Notes: generated from the letters alone by a model not told the origin. Counted from the first letter of the stretch, positions 28,328 through 37,672 are shown. The stretch: DNA of 64,000 nt from Solitalea longa (GCF_002920915.1 NZ_PQVF01000017.1:280-64279); one strand, 5' to 3'. A program made the numbers and translations.

Positions 28328-30499
28328 ATGAAGAAGTTTTTATTAAGCATCCTTTTGGGTGTTAGTTTGATTATTGCTTCGGCATTTACAACTAAAGTTG
28401 CCCCTTTCGATGAAGGAATGTTTCCTCTGAGTGAAATCAAGAAACTTGATTTAAAAAAAGCCGGTTTAAAAATTAACCAATCAGACATTTACAACCCTAA
28501 AGGTATTAGCCTAATTGATGCTCTTGTTCAAATAAGCGGTTGTACCGGTTCATTTGTTTCTGATGAAGGCTTAATTATAACCAATCACCATTGTGCTTTC
28601 AGCGCAGTTCAATTGGCCAGTACGCCCGAAAGCAATTATCTTGAAAATGGCTTTGTGGCCCGCACCCGTGAACAAGAAATTGAAGCAAAAGGCTTGACAG
28701 TTAGAATTACTGATTCCTACGAAGATGTTTCTACCAAAATATTAAATGCCGCGGCTAATGCTACAGACCCTGCCGAACGCATCAGAATTATTCAAGCAAA
28801 AAGTGCGGAACTGGAACGAGAAGCTGAAGCCAATGACAAAACCATTAAAGCCCAGGTTTCAGAAATGTTTATCGGTAAATCATATGTGCTATTTAAGTAC
28901 AAAACTATAAAAGACATTCGCTTGGTTTATATACCGCAACGTTCTGTTGGTGAATTTGGCGGAGAAACCGACAATTGGGTTTGGCCACGTCATACCGGCG
29001 ACTTTTCGTTTGTAAGAGCTTATGTTGCCAAAGACGGTTCGGCAGCTGCTTATTCAAAAGACAATGTTCCCTATAAACCTAAAAAATTCTTAAAAGTGAA
29101 CCCGAAAGGTGTTAATGAAAACGATTTCGCTTTTATTTTAGGTTATCCGGGCAGAACCTTCCGCCATCGTCCAGCTCAATATTTAGAGTACCAGGAAAAA
29201 TACCTGCTTCCTTATGTTGCCGATCTGTATACGTTTGAGAACCAAACGATGGAAGAAACCGCCAGCAATGATGTAGGACTTCAATTGAAACAGGCAACCC
29301 GCATTAAACGTAATGCCAACCGATTGAAAAACTATCAAGGAAAACTTCAGGGCTTAAAATCAATTGGCTTGGTTGATCAGAAAAGAGCCGAAGATGAAGA
29401 CATGCAAAAATTCATTAACGGCGATGCTAAACTAAGTGCTCAATATGGTTCTTTAATGCAAAACATCGACAATTTATACAAGGAAATTTTTGTTGATGCG
29501 CAGCGCGATCTGTGGTTAACTGAAATTTTTAACAGTACTAATTTATTGGGTGTTGCCAATGCATTAAACATATTCAAAAAACAAATTGAAGCTGCTCCTG
29601 ACAAAACGACTTATTTCCAACAAAATAAAGATCGAATTAAAAAAGCAATAGATGGTATTTACGAAAGTTACGTTTATGAATCTGACAAAAAGATCTTTAA
29701 ACGCATGATGCTTGACGGATTTAAACTTCCTCAAAACCAAAAAGTAAATGCGGTTCAACGTTTGCAGCTGATGGATGTTGGAGATGAAACCAGTGCCGAC
29801 CAGGCTGTAGATCGGGTTTTAAATACTTCATTAAAAGATCAGAAATTCACTACCAAATTATTAAACAGCACAACTGAAGCCGACTTAATGGCTTTTGATG
29901 AACCAATTTTAGGTTTTGTAAAAGATATTAGTGCCCAACAGGCCCTACTTGATCCTATTAAACAAAACCGCGAAGGAACATTAAACAAACTAATGGGTGA
30001 TTATGTAACTGTAAAAGAGCTTTACAAAAAGAAAGACTTTATTCCGGATGCAAACAGTACACTACGTTTAACCTACGGTTATATTAAAGGATACAGCCCT
30101 GTTGATGCTACTTATTACACCCCATTCACGGGTATTAAAGGTATTATTGAAAAAGGTGCTACCGGAAACCCAGAGTTCAGATATCCTGATGCCATTCGTG
30201 AATTATATAAAAAGAAAGACTTTGGAATGTTCAAAAACCCTAAGACGAACGATGTTCCCGTTGCCTTATTATATAACATGGATACCACCGGTGGTAATTC
30301 CGGAAGCCCGATCATGGATGCCAATGGAAACTTGATCGGTGTGAACTACGATCGTGCGTACAGTGCTACCATCAATGATTTTGCCTGGAACGAAAGCTAC
30401 AGCCGTTCAATTGGTGTTGATATCCGATATGTTCTTTGGGTGGCACAAAAAGTAGATAAGGCTGATTTTATCTTAAAAGAGCTAAAAGTGATTAAATAG
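28328..30499 (+). CDS. S46 family dipeptidyl-peptidase, DPP11-like
   Basis: A 723-residue exported serine peptidase; the leader ends near residue 22. The chymotrypsin-like triad is His88 (TNHHC), Asp225 (RHTGDF) and Ser658 (GGNSGSP), with the long helical insertion of S46 enzymes between. Family knowledge: P. gingivalis DPP11 has Ser655 and Arg673, an arginine that selects Asp/Glu at the second position, while DPP7 has glycine there. Here Arg676 (VNYDRAY) lies at the same offset (18) from the serine, so acidic specificity is inferred. The enzyme should release dipeptides in the periplasm. Confidence 0.92.
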   Translation: MKKFLLSILLGVSLIIASAFTTKVAPFDEGMFPLSEIKKLDLKKAGLKINQSDIYNPKGISLIDALVQISGCTGSFVSDEGLIITNHHCAFSAVQLASTPESNYLENGFVARTREQEIEAKGLTVRITDSYEDVSTKILNAAANATDPAERIRIIQAKSAELEREAEANDKTIKAQVSEMFIGKSYVLFKYKTIKDIRLVYIPQRSVGEFGGETDNWVWPRHTGDFSFVRAYVAKDGSAAAYSKDNVPYKPKKFLKVNPKGVNENDFAFILGYPGRTFRHRPAQYLEYQEKYLLPYVADLYTFENQTMEETASNDVGLQLKQATRIKRNANRLKNYQGKLQGLKSIGLVDQKRAEDEDMQKFINGDAKLSAQYGSLMQNIDNLYKEIFVDAQRDLWLTEIFNSTNLLGVANALNIFKKQIEAAPDKTTYFQQNKDRIKKAIDGIYESYVYESDKKIFKRMMLDGFKLPQNQKVNAVQRLQLMDVGDETSADQAVDRVLNTSLKDQKFTTKLLNSTTEADLMAFDEPILGFVKDISAQQALLDPIKQNREGTLNKLMGDYVTVKELYKKKDFIPDANSTLRLTYGYIKGYSPVDATYYTPFTGIKGIIEKGATGNPEFRYPDAIRELYKKKDFGMFKNPKTNDVPVALLYNMDTTGGNSGSPIMDANGNLIGVNYDRAYSATINDFAWNESYSRSIGVDIRYVLWVAQKVDKADFILKELKVIK

Positions 30500-30619
30500 A
30501 GCTAATGGCTTTTAGCGATCAGCTGTTAAACATTGGCTTAAAACAAAAGAAAAAGGTAATTCAACAACTAATGACCAATCGCTAAAAGCTAAGGGCTAAA
30601 ACCTAACCGCTAACAACAA
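30500..30619. repeat. Degenerate GCTAA/TTAGC word-repeat spacer
   Basis: The spacer consists largely of GCTAATGGC, TTTTAGCGATC, CGCTAAAAGCTAAGGGCTAA and similar words in both orientations. It contains no gene. Confidence 0.6.
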
Positions 30620-30844
30620 ATGACTTCAGAAACGGGTAAAATCATTATTGGACTTGGATTACTGATCTTTTTGGCTGGAATAGTTATCTATTTTTTTCAT
30701 GATAAACTAAATTGGATCGGCAACTTGCCCGGTGATATAAGGGTGGAAAAAGAGAACTTCAGGTTTTATTTTCCAATAACCACTATGATTTTGGCAAGTT
30801 TGTTATTCACGATCATCTCCCAAATAATCAAACGTTTCTTTTAG
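30620..30844 (+). CDS. DUF2905 small membrane protein
   Basis: A 74-residue protein with two membrane helices (about 8-26 and 52-69) separated by the conserved loop DKLNWIGNLPGDIRVEKENFRFYFP, which marks the DUF2905 family. Function is unknown. A terminator follows closely. Confidence 0.85.
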   Translation: MTSETGKIIIGLGLLIFLAGIVIYFFHDKLNWIGNLPGDIRVEKENFRFYFPITTMILASLLFTIISQIIKRFF

Positions 30845-30853
30845 TGTATATAC

Positions 30854-30883
30854 AAAAGGCAGCCCATAAATGGACTGCCTTTT
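30854..30883 (+). terminator. Terminator after DUF2905 gene
   Basis: Inverted repeat AAAAGGCAG / CTGCCTTTT with loop CCCATAAATGGA (itself able to pair CC/GG), then T residues. Confidence 0.8.
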
Positions 30884-30960
30884 ATTGTTTTAATCAAGTT
30901 AATCCTCGAACTCTTCAGGAACTTCTCCAGGGAATGAATTAACAAATCCATTCTAAAACA

Positions 30961-30990
30961 AAAAGGGATTTCAAAATTGAAATCCCTTTT
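30961..30990. terminator. Terminator downstream of first FucP-type gene
   Basis: Perfect palindrome AAAAGGGATTTCAA / TTGAAATCCCTTTT. On the minus strand it lies after the permease stop and is followed by TTTTTGTTTT. Confidence 0.85.
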
Positions 30991-31028
30991 ATAAAAATTA
31001 AATGTTATTAGTGAGCCAGAGAAATCTC

Positions 31029-32495
31029 TTAATGTCCACCAGATACTTTTTTATCAAAATCAATACCGTGCGCTTTTAAGATCCCGCTTACTTTCCAAGC
31101 ATAAAATGCCAGGTAAGCAAAGCAAGCGATACCAACGATGTAGCTATTTTGTATTCCAATGATTTCGGCAATTTTACCTTGAAATACACTGACAAAACCA
31201 CCGCCCATAATCATCATGATCAAGAAACTACTTCCTTGACTAGTGTGTTTTCCTAACCCACTAACAGCCAAAGTAAAGATACATGGCCATAATGTACTAC
31301 AGAATAAACCTACACTTGTGAAAGCATATACACTCAGCATTCCTGTAGTTAACATACCAACGGCAGTTGCTAAAATTCCCAAAAATGAAAAAATAAGAAG
31401 CATTCTTGCTGGATTACCTTTACTTGCCATGTCAGCAACAATTAAGACTACGATTACCGCCGCATATACATAAAAAGGTGTCAAATCATGTTTTGCAATT
31501 GCATTAACAGCCAGGAAAACACCGAATGCTAAATAAGGAGCAATGAAACGTAGAATTTTCTGTAAACTCATATTTTCAGTAAAAGCTTCAACAGCTCCGG
31601 TCCAACGACCAATCATTAAACTTGCCCAATATAAAGATATGTAAGGAGCTACCTCTTTAGTTAAAAAACCTAATTTACTTTCCATGTAAGCAGGTAAATT
31701 ACTTGCAGTAGAAACTTCAACTCCAACATATAAAAATATGGCAATCATACCCAATACTAATTGAGAGTATTGCAAGGCCGATGTTTTTACGGTTACCTTA
31801 TCATGAGAATCATCTTCTTCAACTAATTCAGGTCGATCTGGTATTGACGAGAATTTTAATAAAACAGCTACTACTAAAAAAGCAACTCCTAGTACCAGGT
31901 AAGGAATCTTAACACTTTCAATACTTGCATTCGTATTGCTATCAGCACTTGATCCGAAAATGGCAAAACTTACAATTAAAGGACCTATTGTTGTACCAAG
32001 ATTATTGATCCCTCCTGCCAATGTTAAACGTTGTGAACCTGTTTTAATTGGCCCCATGGCAATTGCTAAAGGATTTGCTACAGTTTGCTGTAATGAAAAA
32101 CCTAGACCAACAATAAAAAGACCCGCTAACATTAATGCAAAAGAGCCTGTGTTGGCGGCTGGATAAAACAAAAGTGTACCTAATGCAGAAATAATTAATC
32201 CTACTGACAATCCATTTTTGTATCCAATTTTATTGACTAAATCTTCTTTTATTATAACTGAAACTCCCCAGTAAATAAGAGAACCAACTGTATAAGCAAT
32301 GTAAAAAGCAAAAGCCACTAATTGACTTTCACTTTGCGTTAAGTTAAAGGCTGTTTTGAATACAGGGATAAGAATGTCGTTACTTGCAGCAACAAATCCC
32401 CAAAAGAAGAATACGATAACTAAGGGAATGAATTGCCCCCATTGGGTCGACTGTTTAGCCGGGGGTAAAGTCTGAGTTAATGATGAATCTGTCAT
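31029..32495 (-). CDS. FucP-family sugar MFS transporter
   Basis: A 488-residue permease of the FucP/glucose-galactose type (FHS family), about 12 helices. The N-terminal segment VIVFFFWGFVAASNDILIPVFK with its conserved Asn-Asp, and GLGFSLQQTVANPLAIAMGP in helix 4, are typical of H+/sugar symporters GluP/FucP. The exact sugar is unknown. A charged loop (VEEDDSHDKVT) joins the two halves. It has its own terminator and lies 455 bp from a related permease gene; the two seem to be separate transcription units. Confidence 0.88.
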   Translation of the reverse strand: MTDSSLTQTLPPAKQSTQWGQFIPLVIVFFFWGFVAASNDILIPVFKTAFNLTQSESQLVAFAFYIAYTVGSLIYWGVSVIIKEDLVNKIGYKNGLSVGLIISALGTLLFYPAANTGSFALMLAGLFIVGLGFSLQQTVANPLAIAMGPIKTGSQRLTLAGGINNLGTTIGPLIVSFAIFGSSADSNTNASIESVKIPYLVLGVAFLVVAVLLKFSSIPDRPELVEEDDSHDKVTVKTSALQYSQLVLGMIAIFLYVGVEVSTASNLPAYMESKLGFLTKEVAPYISLYWASLMIGRWTGAVEAFTENMSLQKILRFIAPYLAFGVFLAVNAIAKHDLTPFYVYAAVIVVLIVADMASKGNPARMLLIFSFLGILATAVGMLTTGMLSVYAFTSVGLFCSTLWPCIFTLAVSGLGKHTSQGSSFLIMMIMGGGFVSVFQGKIAEIIGIQNSYIVGIACFAYLAFYAWKVSGILKAHGIDFDKKVSGGH

Positions 32496-32950
32496 GATAA
32501 AAAGTGGTAAACTTTAATTTTTATTAGTTGTGAATAATAGGTTTTATTATGTTCAAGAACTTTATTCTCAAGCTCAAAATATTAATTGAGCTAATCTAAA
32601 TACTATTTCTAAAAATCAAAAAAATAATATTAGTGTACACCTTACAATATTGAGGTTAAGGGCATTAAATTACAAAAAACGCCTTAATGCACCAACAACA
32701 AAGCCTTTCCTATAAATACATTTCAATCTCAATCTCCTATGCCTATTTAGGGTTTTTCAATTATTTCCCGCAATACAAAATATACAAGTATATATTAAGT
32801 AAAAGCCAACTATCCGCAACAAGCTCTCTTAAGGCTTCATGAGCAATAGGAACCTTATCAATCACAATCAACCAATAGCTTTCTGCTAAATAAAGGAAGG
32901 CTGCCAAAAAATGGACAGCCTCATTTATATCATTTAATTAAAAATCTTGA
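32496..32950. other. Spacer between two permease genes
   Basis: 455 bp, AT-rich. At 32904-32928 lies a hairpin AGGCTG / CAGCCT with loop CCAAAAAATGGA, probably the terminator of the upstream-reading permease (32951-34267). A 58-codon minus-strand open frame (32764-32937) has no ATG and is judged non-coding. Nothing else was recognised. Confidence 0.5.
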
Positions 32951-34267
32951 TTAGTATTTGTGTTTTATACCAACTTTATGCCCTGCTACTGCAAAATATA
33001 AAATGTATAAGTAACATGGCAATACGGCTAAAAAGTATGCAAATTGAAAGTTAAAGTGTAAATTATCCTTTAAAAAGGCATAAAACAAAGGCCATATAGC
33101 TCCCCCTGCAATACCCATAATCATAATTGCAGAACCTATTTTAGTAAACTTGCCCAAATGACTAATACCCAATGGGAAAATTGCAGGCCACATTAATGAA
33201 TTGGCTAAACCTAACAAGGCAATAAATATAACTGATACATAGCCGGTGCTAACGTATGCAAGGATGGAGAAGATAATTCCCAAGCTAGCACAAACTCGCA
33301 AAGCTCCTTGCTGTGTAATATATTTTGGGATAGCCACAATCCCTAAAACATAACCGATTAACATACTTGAAAGGGTTAATGCCGTAAAATATTTGGCTAT
33401 ATCAGCATGAATACCTAGCTCTTTTCCATATACACCAATAATATCTCCTGCCATAACCTCAGCAGCTACATAAACGAATATACAAAAGGCTCCTAAGAAC
33501 AAGTGAGGGAACTGGAATATGCTTTTATGTTGAATTACCTCACCACTTGCATCATCAACAACATCTTCTTCAACTTGTACTTCTGGCAAATCAGTAACCT
33601 TAATTAACAGGGCAAACAAAATAAAAACAATGGCCATAACTATATAAGGAGTATTTACACGCCCTAAAACCTCATTTAACAATTGCTCTTTATCCAAACC
33701 TGTAGCTGCCGCAATTTTCGCTTCCACATCATGCGCATTTTTTAAAAAAACACTACCCATAATGAAAGGAACCAGAATTCCGGCAAATTTGTTACATATA
33801 CCCACAATACTGATCCTTTTGGCAGCACTTTCAATTGGCCCTATAATGGCAATATATGGATTAGCCGCAGTTTGTAATAAAGCTAAAGCTGCTCCCTGAA
33901 CAAAAATACCAGTTAAAAACAATCCAAAAGTACGTGTCTTAGCAGCAGGAATAAAAATCAAAGACCCCATACCCAATACCAATAAACCAACAATAATTCC
34001 ATTTTTAAACCCAATTTTCTTTAATATCCATGATGAAGGCAAAGCCAAAAAGAAGTAAGCCATATAAGAGGCAAATGTTACAAGAAAGGCCTGAATGTCA
34101 GATAACCCGAATGACAATTTAAAGAAAGGTATTAATGTTCCATTGGCCCAGGTAACAAACCCGAAAATGAAAAACAAGATACCTATAACCACAATTGGAG
34201 AAAGGAATCCGCGCGAAATCGAAGGTTTTTCAATTTCAGGTGCAAGTGTTGAAGTAGAATTTGACAT
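32951..34267 (-). CDS. FucP-family sugar MFS transporter (second copy)
   Basis: A 438-residue paralogue of the permease that follows on the same strand. It has GILFFIFGFVTWANGTLIPFFK (the W-A-N-G-x-L-I-P signature of FucP/GluP) and GAALALLQTAANPYIAIIGP in helix 4. The middle loop is acidic (EVQVEEDVVDDASGEV). It probably imports a hexose or fucose with protons. The two copies are quite diverged, so this is an old duplication or separate acquisitions rather than a recent repeat. Confidence 0.88.
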   Translation of the reverse strand: MSNSTSTLAPEIEKPSISRGFLSPIVVIGILFFIFGFVTWANGTLIPFFKLSFGLSDIQAFLVTFASYMAYFFLALPSSWILKKIGFKNGIIVGLLVLGMGSLIFIPAAKTRTFGLFLTGIFVQGAALALLQTAANPYIAIIGPIESAAKRISIVGICNKFAGILVPFIMGSVFLKNAHDVEAKIAAATGLDKEQLLNEVLGRVNTPYIVMAIVFILFALLIKVTDLPEVQVEEDVVDDASGEVIQHKSIFQFPHLFLGAFCIFVYVAAEVMAGDIIGVYGKELGIHADIAKYFTALTLSSMLIGYVLGIVAIPKYITQQGALRVCASLGIIFSILAYVSTGYVSVIFIALLGLANSLMWPAIFPLGISHLGKFTKIGSAIMIMGIAGGAIWPLFYAFLKDNLHFNFQFAYFLAVLPCYLYILYFAVAGHKVGIKHKY

Positions 34268-34541
34268 TATATAAATTTTCTCTTGGTTAAAATTATTTCC
34301 GGCCTAACTTAAAAAAAAATTCCCATACCCACCCTGACTTCTTTAAACAATTTAATAATTACACAATCGATAGTGTATTATTTTAATTACAGTGCTCTTG
34401 AATTATTAACCTTCATTTTAATCTTTCTTTTAAGAATAAATTAAGATATTTACGCGATTTCAGCCTAAAGGCTGTTTTTATTATGGAATCTCTTCAGAAA
34501 TAATCGAATATTTAAAAAATTAAGAAATCTATCTTTATCGA
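34268..34541. other. Divergent promoter region
   Basis: 274 bp of AT-rich spacer between divergent genes. A small hairpin CAGCC-TAAA-GGCTG followed by TTTTTA lies at 34463-34484 on the plus strand, upstream of the nucleotidyltransferase; it is short and may be chance. TATCTTTA at 34530 is too close to the ATG to be a firm promoter. Confidence 0.4.
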
Positions 34542-35444
34542 ATGAAACCTACTTTATTAATATTAGCAGCCGGAATGGGAAGCCGTTATGGAGGTGTTAA
34601 ACAAATTGACAAATTTGGCCCAAATGGCGAGTGTTTAATGGATTATTCGTTGTATGATGCGGTAAAAGCCGGTTTTGGCAAAATTGTATTTATTGTTCGC
34701 GAAGAAATTGAACAAGACGTTCGTGCTCTTTTCGACCATAAATTGAAACCATTAGTTGAAGTTGAATACGCTGTTCAACGTTTAACAGAACCTGCTGATG
34801 TTATACCTGAAGGTATTGAGCGTGGTAAACCTTGGGGTACAGGCCATGCGGTAATGGCTGCTGCCGACAAAATCAACGAGCCATTCGCTGTAATTAATGC
34901 CGATGATTATTATGGTCCGGAGGCGTATAAGATTTTAGCTGATTACCTTTCAGGAGATTTAAAAGAAGGCGATTACTCAATGGTGGGCTATATTTTAGGT
35001 AATACACTATCTGATTTTGGTTCTGTTTCTCGTGGCTGTTGCCAGGTAGATGCAAACGGCAACCTATCTGAAGTTATTGAACGTACCAAAATACAGCGCA
35101 ATGACAATGGAGATATTGAATATGATGATGCAACCGGTAAAGGTATTTTACCTGATAACTCAGTAGTATCAATGAATTTCTGGGGCTTTACACCTGATGC
35201 TTTCGGACGATTCAAAGACCGCTTTGCTAAATTCGTAAAAGCAAACAGTCACGATCCTAAATCTGAGTTTTTCATTCCACTTCCGGTTCAGGAAATGATT
35301 GAAGACAAATCAGCCAAGGTTAAAGTTTTTGAAACCGATAGCACCTGGTTTGGAGTTACTTATACAGAAGATAAAGAGTTTGTTAGCAATGAGCTTAAGA
35401 AGTTAATTGCCAATGGTGTTTATCCTGAAAAACTTTGGAAATAA
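34542..35444 (+). CDS. Sugar-phosphate nucleotidyltransferase family protein
   Basis: A 300-residue NTP_transferase-fold protein. The N-terminal LILAAGMGSRYGGVKQIDKFGP is the nucleotide-binding loop of the nucleoside-diphosphate-sugar pyrophosphorylase superfamily, and AVINADDYYGPEAY holds the metal-binding aspartates. The exact activated sugar is unknown. It lies divergently from the FucP-type permease genes; a link in sugar metabolism is plausible but unproven. Confidence 0.82.
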   Translation: MKPTLLILAAGMGSRYGGVKQIDKFGPNGECLMDYSLYDAVKAGFGKIVFIVREEIEQDVRALFDHKLKPLVEVEYAVQRLTEPADVIPEGIERGKPWGTGHAVMAAADKINEPFAVINADDYYGPEAYKILADYLSGDLKEGDYSMVGYILGNTLSDFGSVSRGCCQVDANGNLSEVIERTKIQRNDNGDIEYDDATGKGILPDNSVVSMNFWGFTPDAFGRFKDRFAKFVKANSHDPKSEFFIPLPVQEMIEDKSAKVKVFETDSTWFGVTYTEDKEFVSNELKKLIANGVYPEKLWK

Positions 35445-35483
35445 TCCTTCGTTAATTTAAACGGAGTTAAAACTTATAAAACT

Positions 35484-35518
35484 GAGCCAGAGCACATGAT
35501 TTTCATGTTTTCTGGCTC
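35484..35518 (+). terminator. Terminator after nucleotidyltransferase gene
   Basis: Stem GAGCCAGA / TCTGGCTC extended inward by ACATGA / TCATGT, short loop, then T-rich sequence. Confidence 0.75.
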
Positions 35519-35532
35519 TTCATCATTAAAGT

Positions 35533-35775
35533 ATGCGTGTAGTTGAAGAAATAAGCTTGCCTGGTTGTAAAGTGAGTATTTTGGCAATGAACCAAAAGTT
35601 CATCATCAAATTTGAAAAAGGAAATCTTGAACAAACCTATAAAGTAGCCGAAATTGATTTGATCTTTGGTTTAGAGGATGTAAAAAAAATGCTGAATGAA
35701 GAATTCATTACCAAAGTAATGGAACGCTTCAGGCAGATGGACAATGATTTTGATGAACAACTAGCACAACTGTAA
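35533..35775 (+). CDS. Small conserved hypothetical protein
   Basis: An 80-residue cytoplasmic protein with no recognised domain. The first half looks like a small beta-sheet (EISLPGCKVSILAMNQKFIIKFE), the second half is helical and acidic (DVKKMLNEEFITKVMERFRQM). It lies only 14 bp after the preceding terminator and 48 bp before the DUF6580 gene, so it may be co-transcribed with the latter. Confidence 0.65.
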   Translation: MRVVEEISLPGCKVSILAMNQKFIIKFEKGNLEQTYKVAEIDLIFGLEDVKKMLNEEFITKVMERFRQMDNDFDEQLAQL

Positions 35776-35823
35776 GCATTTTTTGAATTATTTATAAATA
35801 GCCTTTTTTATTATTTTTGACGC

Positions 35824-36345
35824 ATGGAAAATAAACTGATCAATCCTCGCTTTGCGGTGATAACCTTATTGATAATCGCTGCTGCCATAACTCGCTTTTT
35901 GCCACATCCTCCTAATTTTACAGCCATTGGTTCATTGGCATTATTTGGGGGGGCCATGTACACAGACAAACGCCTGGCCATCATTGTGCCTATCGCAGCT
36001 ATGTTTATCAGCGACTTGTTTATTCCGTATGGCTTCTTGCCTTCTGTTTACTTCAGCTTTGCAGGAATAGTGCTTATCGGGTTTATGCTGCGTAATAAAG
36101 TTGGCTTTACCAATGTAGCAGCTGCTACTCTTGCTTCAGCAGTTTTGTTCTTTGTAGTGAGCAATTTCTTTACCTGGTACAGTGGAACAATGTATCCTCA
36201 TAATGGCGCAGGTTTAATGGCTTGTTATACTGCGGCAATTCCTTTCTTTTGGAATATGTTAGCAGGAACAGCATTTTTTAATGCAGTTTTCTTTGGAGGT
36301 TTTTATTTATTAGAAAAGAAATTCCCTGCTTTAGCTATAAAATAA
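35824..36345 (+). CDS. DUF6580 family membrane protein (copy 1)
   Basis: A 173-residue protein with about five membrane helices. The signature PPNFTAIGSLALFGGAMY in the first helices and FFTWYSGTMYPHNGAGLMACY before the last helix is shared with the gene directly after btuB in this window. The size and helix count resemble S-components of ECF vitamin transporters (inference only). A strong two-way terminator separates it from the sirtuin at the tail of the B12 operon. Confidence 0.75.
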   Translation: MENKLINPRFAVITLLIIAAAITRFLPHPPNFTAIGSLALFGGAMYTDKRLAIIVPIAAMFISDLFIPYGFLPSVYFSFAGIVLIGFMLRNKVGFTNVAAATLASAVLFFVVSNFFTWYSGTMYPHNGAGLMACYTAAIPFFWNMLAGTAFFNAVFFGGFYLLEKKFPALAIK

Positions 36346-36366
36346 ATCACCATTATCAAATGATAT

Positions 36367-36402
36367 AAAAAAAGACCAACATGTGGATGTTGGTCTTTTT
36401 TA
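36367..36402. terminator. Two-way terminator between DUF6580 and sirtuin genes
   Basis: Perfect stem AAAAAAGACCAACAT / ATGTTGGTCTTTTTT with loop GTGG, between convergent genes; closes the B12 operon on the minus strand. Confidence 0.88.
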
Positions 36403-36415
36403 CTTTAGAGGGCGA

Positions 36416-37102
36416 TCAGGCAAATTGTTCGATAAGTAGCTGGGCCAGTTTAGGCACTCCTGTTCCGGCTTTTTCTTGTATCACCTGTACATTTCTGGAA
36501 ACGTAAGGAGCATTGGGATCTACTAAGAACTTTGGCGCATCATATTGAACAAAGTCCATTAAACCGGCAGCCGGATATACCTGCAATGATGTTCCAACTA
36601 CAGCAAAAAGATCAGCCTTTGAGCATATTTTGGCGGCAGGTTCGAACATTGGTACAGCCTCTCCAAACCACACCACATGCGGACGCAACTGCGAACCTTT
36701 CTCACATTTTTCGCCCATTCTTATTTCATAGCCTTCAATATCATAAACCAGATTGGGATCAACACTGCTTTGTGATTTGGTAATAACACCATGCAAATGA
36801 ATTACAGAAGTTGAACCTGCCTTTTCGTGCAGGTTATCAATATTTTGGGTAATAATGGTAACGTCAAAATACTTTTCCAGGGCAGCTAAGCTTATGTGAC
36901 CGGCATTGGGTTCGGCCTCAACCACCGCTTTACGACGCATATTATAAAACTCTTGCACCAGTTCAGGATTTCTTCTCCAACCTTCGGGGGTGGCTACCTC
37001 GTTAATATCATAACCTTCCCATAATCCATCGCTATCCCGAAAGGTTTTCAATCCACTTTCTGCACTTATACCTGCTCCCGTTAAAATTATCAGCTTTTTC
37101 AT
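36416..37102 (-). CDS. Sirtuin-type NAD-dependent protein deacylase
   Basis: A 228-residue class III sirtuin. Seen motifs: GAGISAESGLKTFR (NAD binding), TQNIDNLHEKAG, the catalytic His in HLHG, and LRPHVVWFGEAVP. The usual zinc ribbon of four cysteines is lost: only one cysteine (GEKCEKGSQ) is left where two CxxC pairs are expected, so this is a zinc-poor sirtuin. It starts 3 bp after cobC stops and is the last gene of the B12 operon. In Salmonella the sirtuin CobB was found because it can partly replace CobT, so the placement is meaningful. Confidence 0.9.
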   Translation of the reverse strand: MKKLIILTGAGISAESGLKTFRDSDGLWEGYDINEVATPEGWRRNPELVQEFYNMRRKAVVEAEPNAGHISLAALEKYFDVTIITQNIDNLHEKAGSTSVIHLHGVITKSQSSVDPNLVYDIEGYEIRMGEKCEKGSQLRPHVVWFGEAVPMFEPAAKICSKADLFAVVGTSLQVYPAAGLMDFVQYDAPKFLVDPNAPYVSRNVQVIQEKAGTGVPKLAQLLIEQFA

Positions 37103-37105
37103 TAT

Positions 37106-37672
37106 TTAAAACTTATGATTAATGAACTCAACGCTCCAATACCCCTTATTGTATTTTAATTTAGAAACTGAACTATAGTCAATGGCTAATTTGAACGCAT
37201 TAATTAACGGAATTTGTAATACTTCGCACAAAATACTCCTGATCACGCCAGCGTGACTTATAATCACAACGTTTTCCGCTTCGAATTCATTAGTCATCTC
37301 CTCCATAAATGTAGCTACTCTTTGGTGCAGTTGATCAAAACTCTCTCCACCCGAAGCCTGAACATTCACAAAATCTTCCATCCAAAGATCAAGCTCTTCC
37401 TTATCAATTTCTGTCCATGCTTTCAGTTCCCAATTACCGAAATCCATTTCCTTTAAATAATCATCAAAATAAACTTCATCGGCTAACGATTCAGCCAGCA
37501 AGGCACATCTTTTCAAAGGGCTTGAATAAACAACTTTTTGTTTAGGTAGAAAACCTATCAAATGCTCAATCGTGGCATTTAACAGATTGGCATTTACATC
37601 TACATCACTTTGTCCATAACAAATACCCTTATCGGTTTCAACTTCCGAATGACGGATTAAATAGATGTCCAT
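37106..37672 (-). CDS. cobC: Alpha-ribazole phosphatase, histidine phosphatase family
   Basis: A 188-residue histidine phosphatase. The phosphate-accepting histidine is in LIRHSEVETDKG, and the second histidine in VVIISHAGVIRSI. The start ATG at 37672 is chosen because the conserved fold begins at once (MDIYLIRHSE) and the longer frame reads back into cobS. It overlaps cobS by 16 bp, which suggests coupled translation. Position after cobS supports a role in removing phosphate from alpha-ribazole phosphate or adenosylcobalamin phosphate. Confidence 0.88.
   Translation of the reverse strand: MDIYLIRHSEVETDKGICYGQSDVDVNANLLNATIEHLIGFLPKQKVVYSSPLKRCALLAESLADEVYFDDYLKEMDFGNWELKAWTEIDKEELDLWMEDFVNVQASGGESFDQLHQRVATFMEEMTNEFEAENVVIISHAGVIRSILCEVLQIPLINAFKLAIDYSSVSKLKYNKGYWSVEFINHKF

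Noticed and set aside
30899-30956. Minus-strand frame coding NGFVNSFPGEVPEEFED before a stop
   Set aside because: Only 17 codons with a stop just before it and no start; it might be a gene remnant but cannot be supported.
32764-32937. 58-codon minus-strand open frame after the second FucP-type gene
   Set aside because: It has no ATG, crosses the terminator hairpin and matches nothing I know; chance is enough in a spacer of this size.
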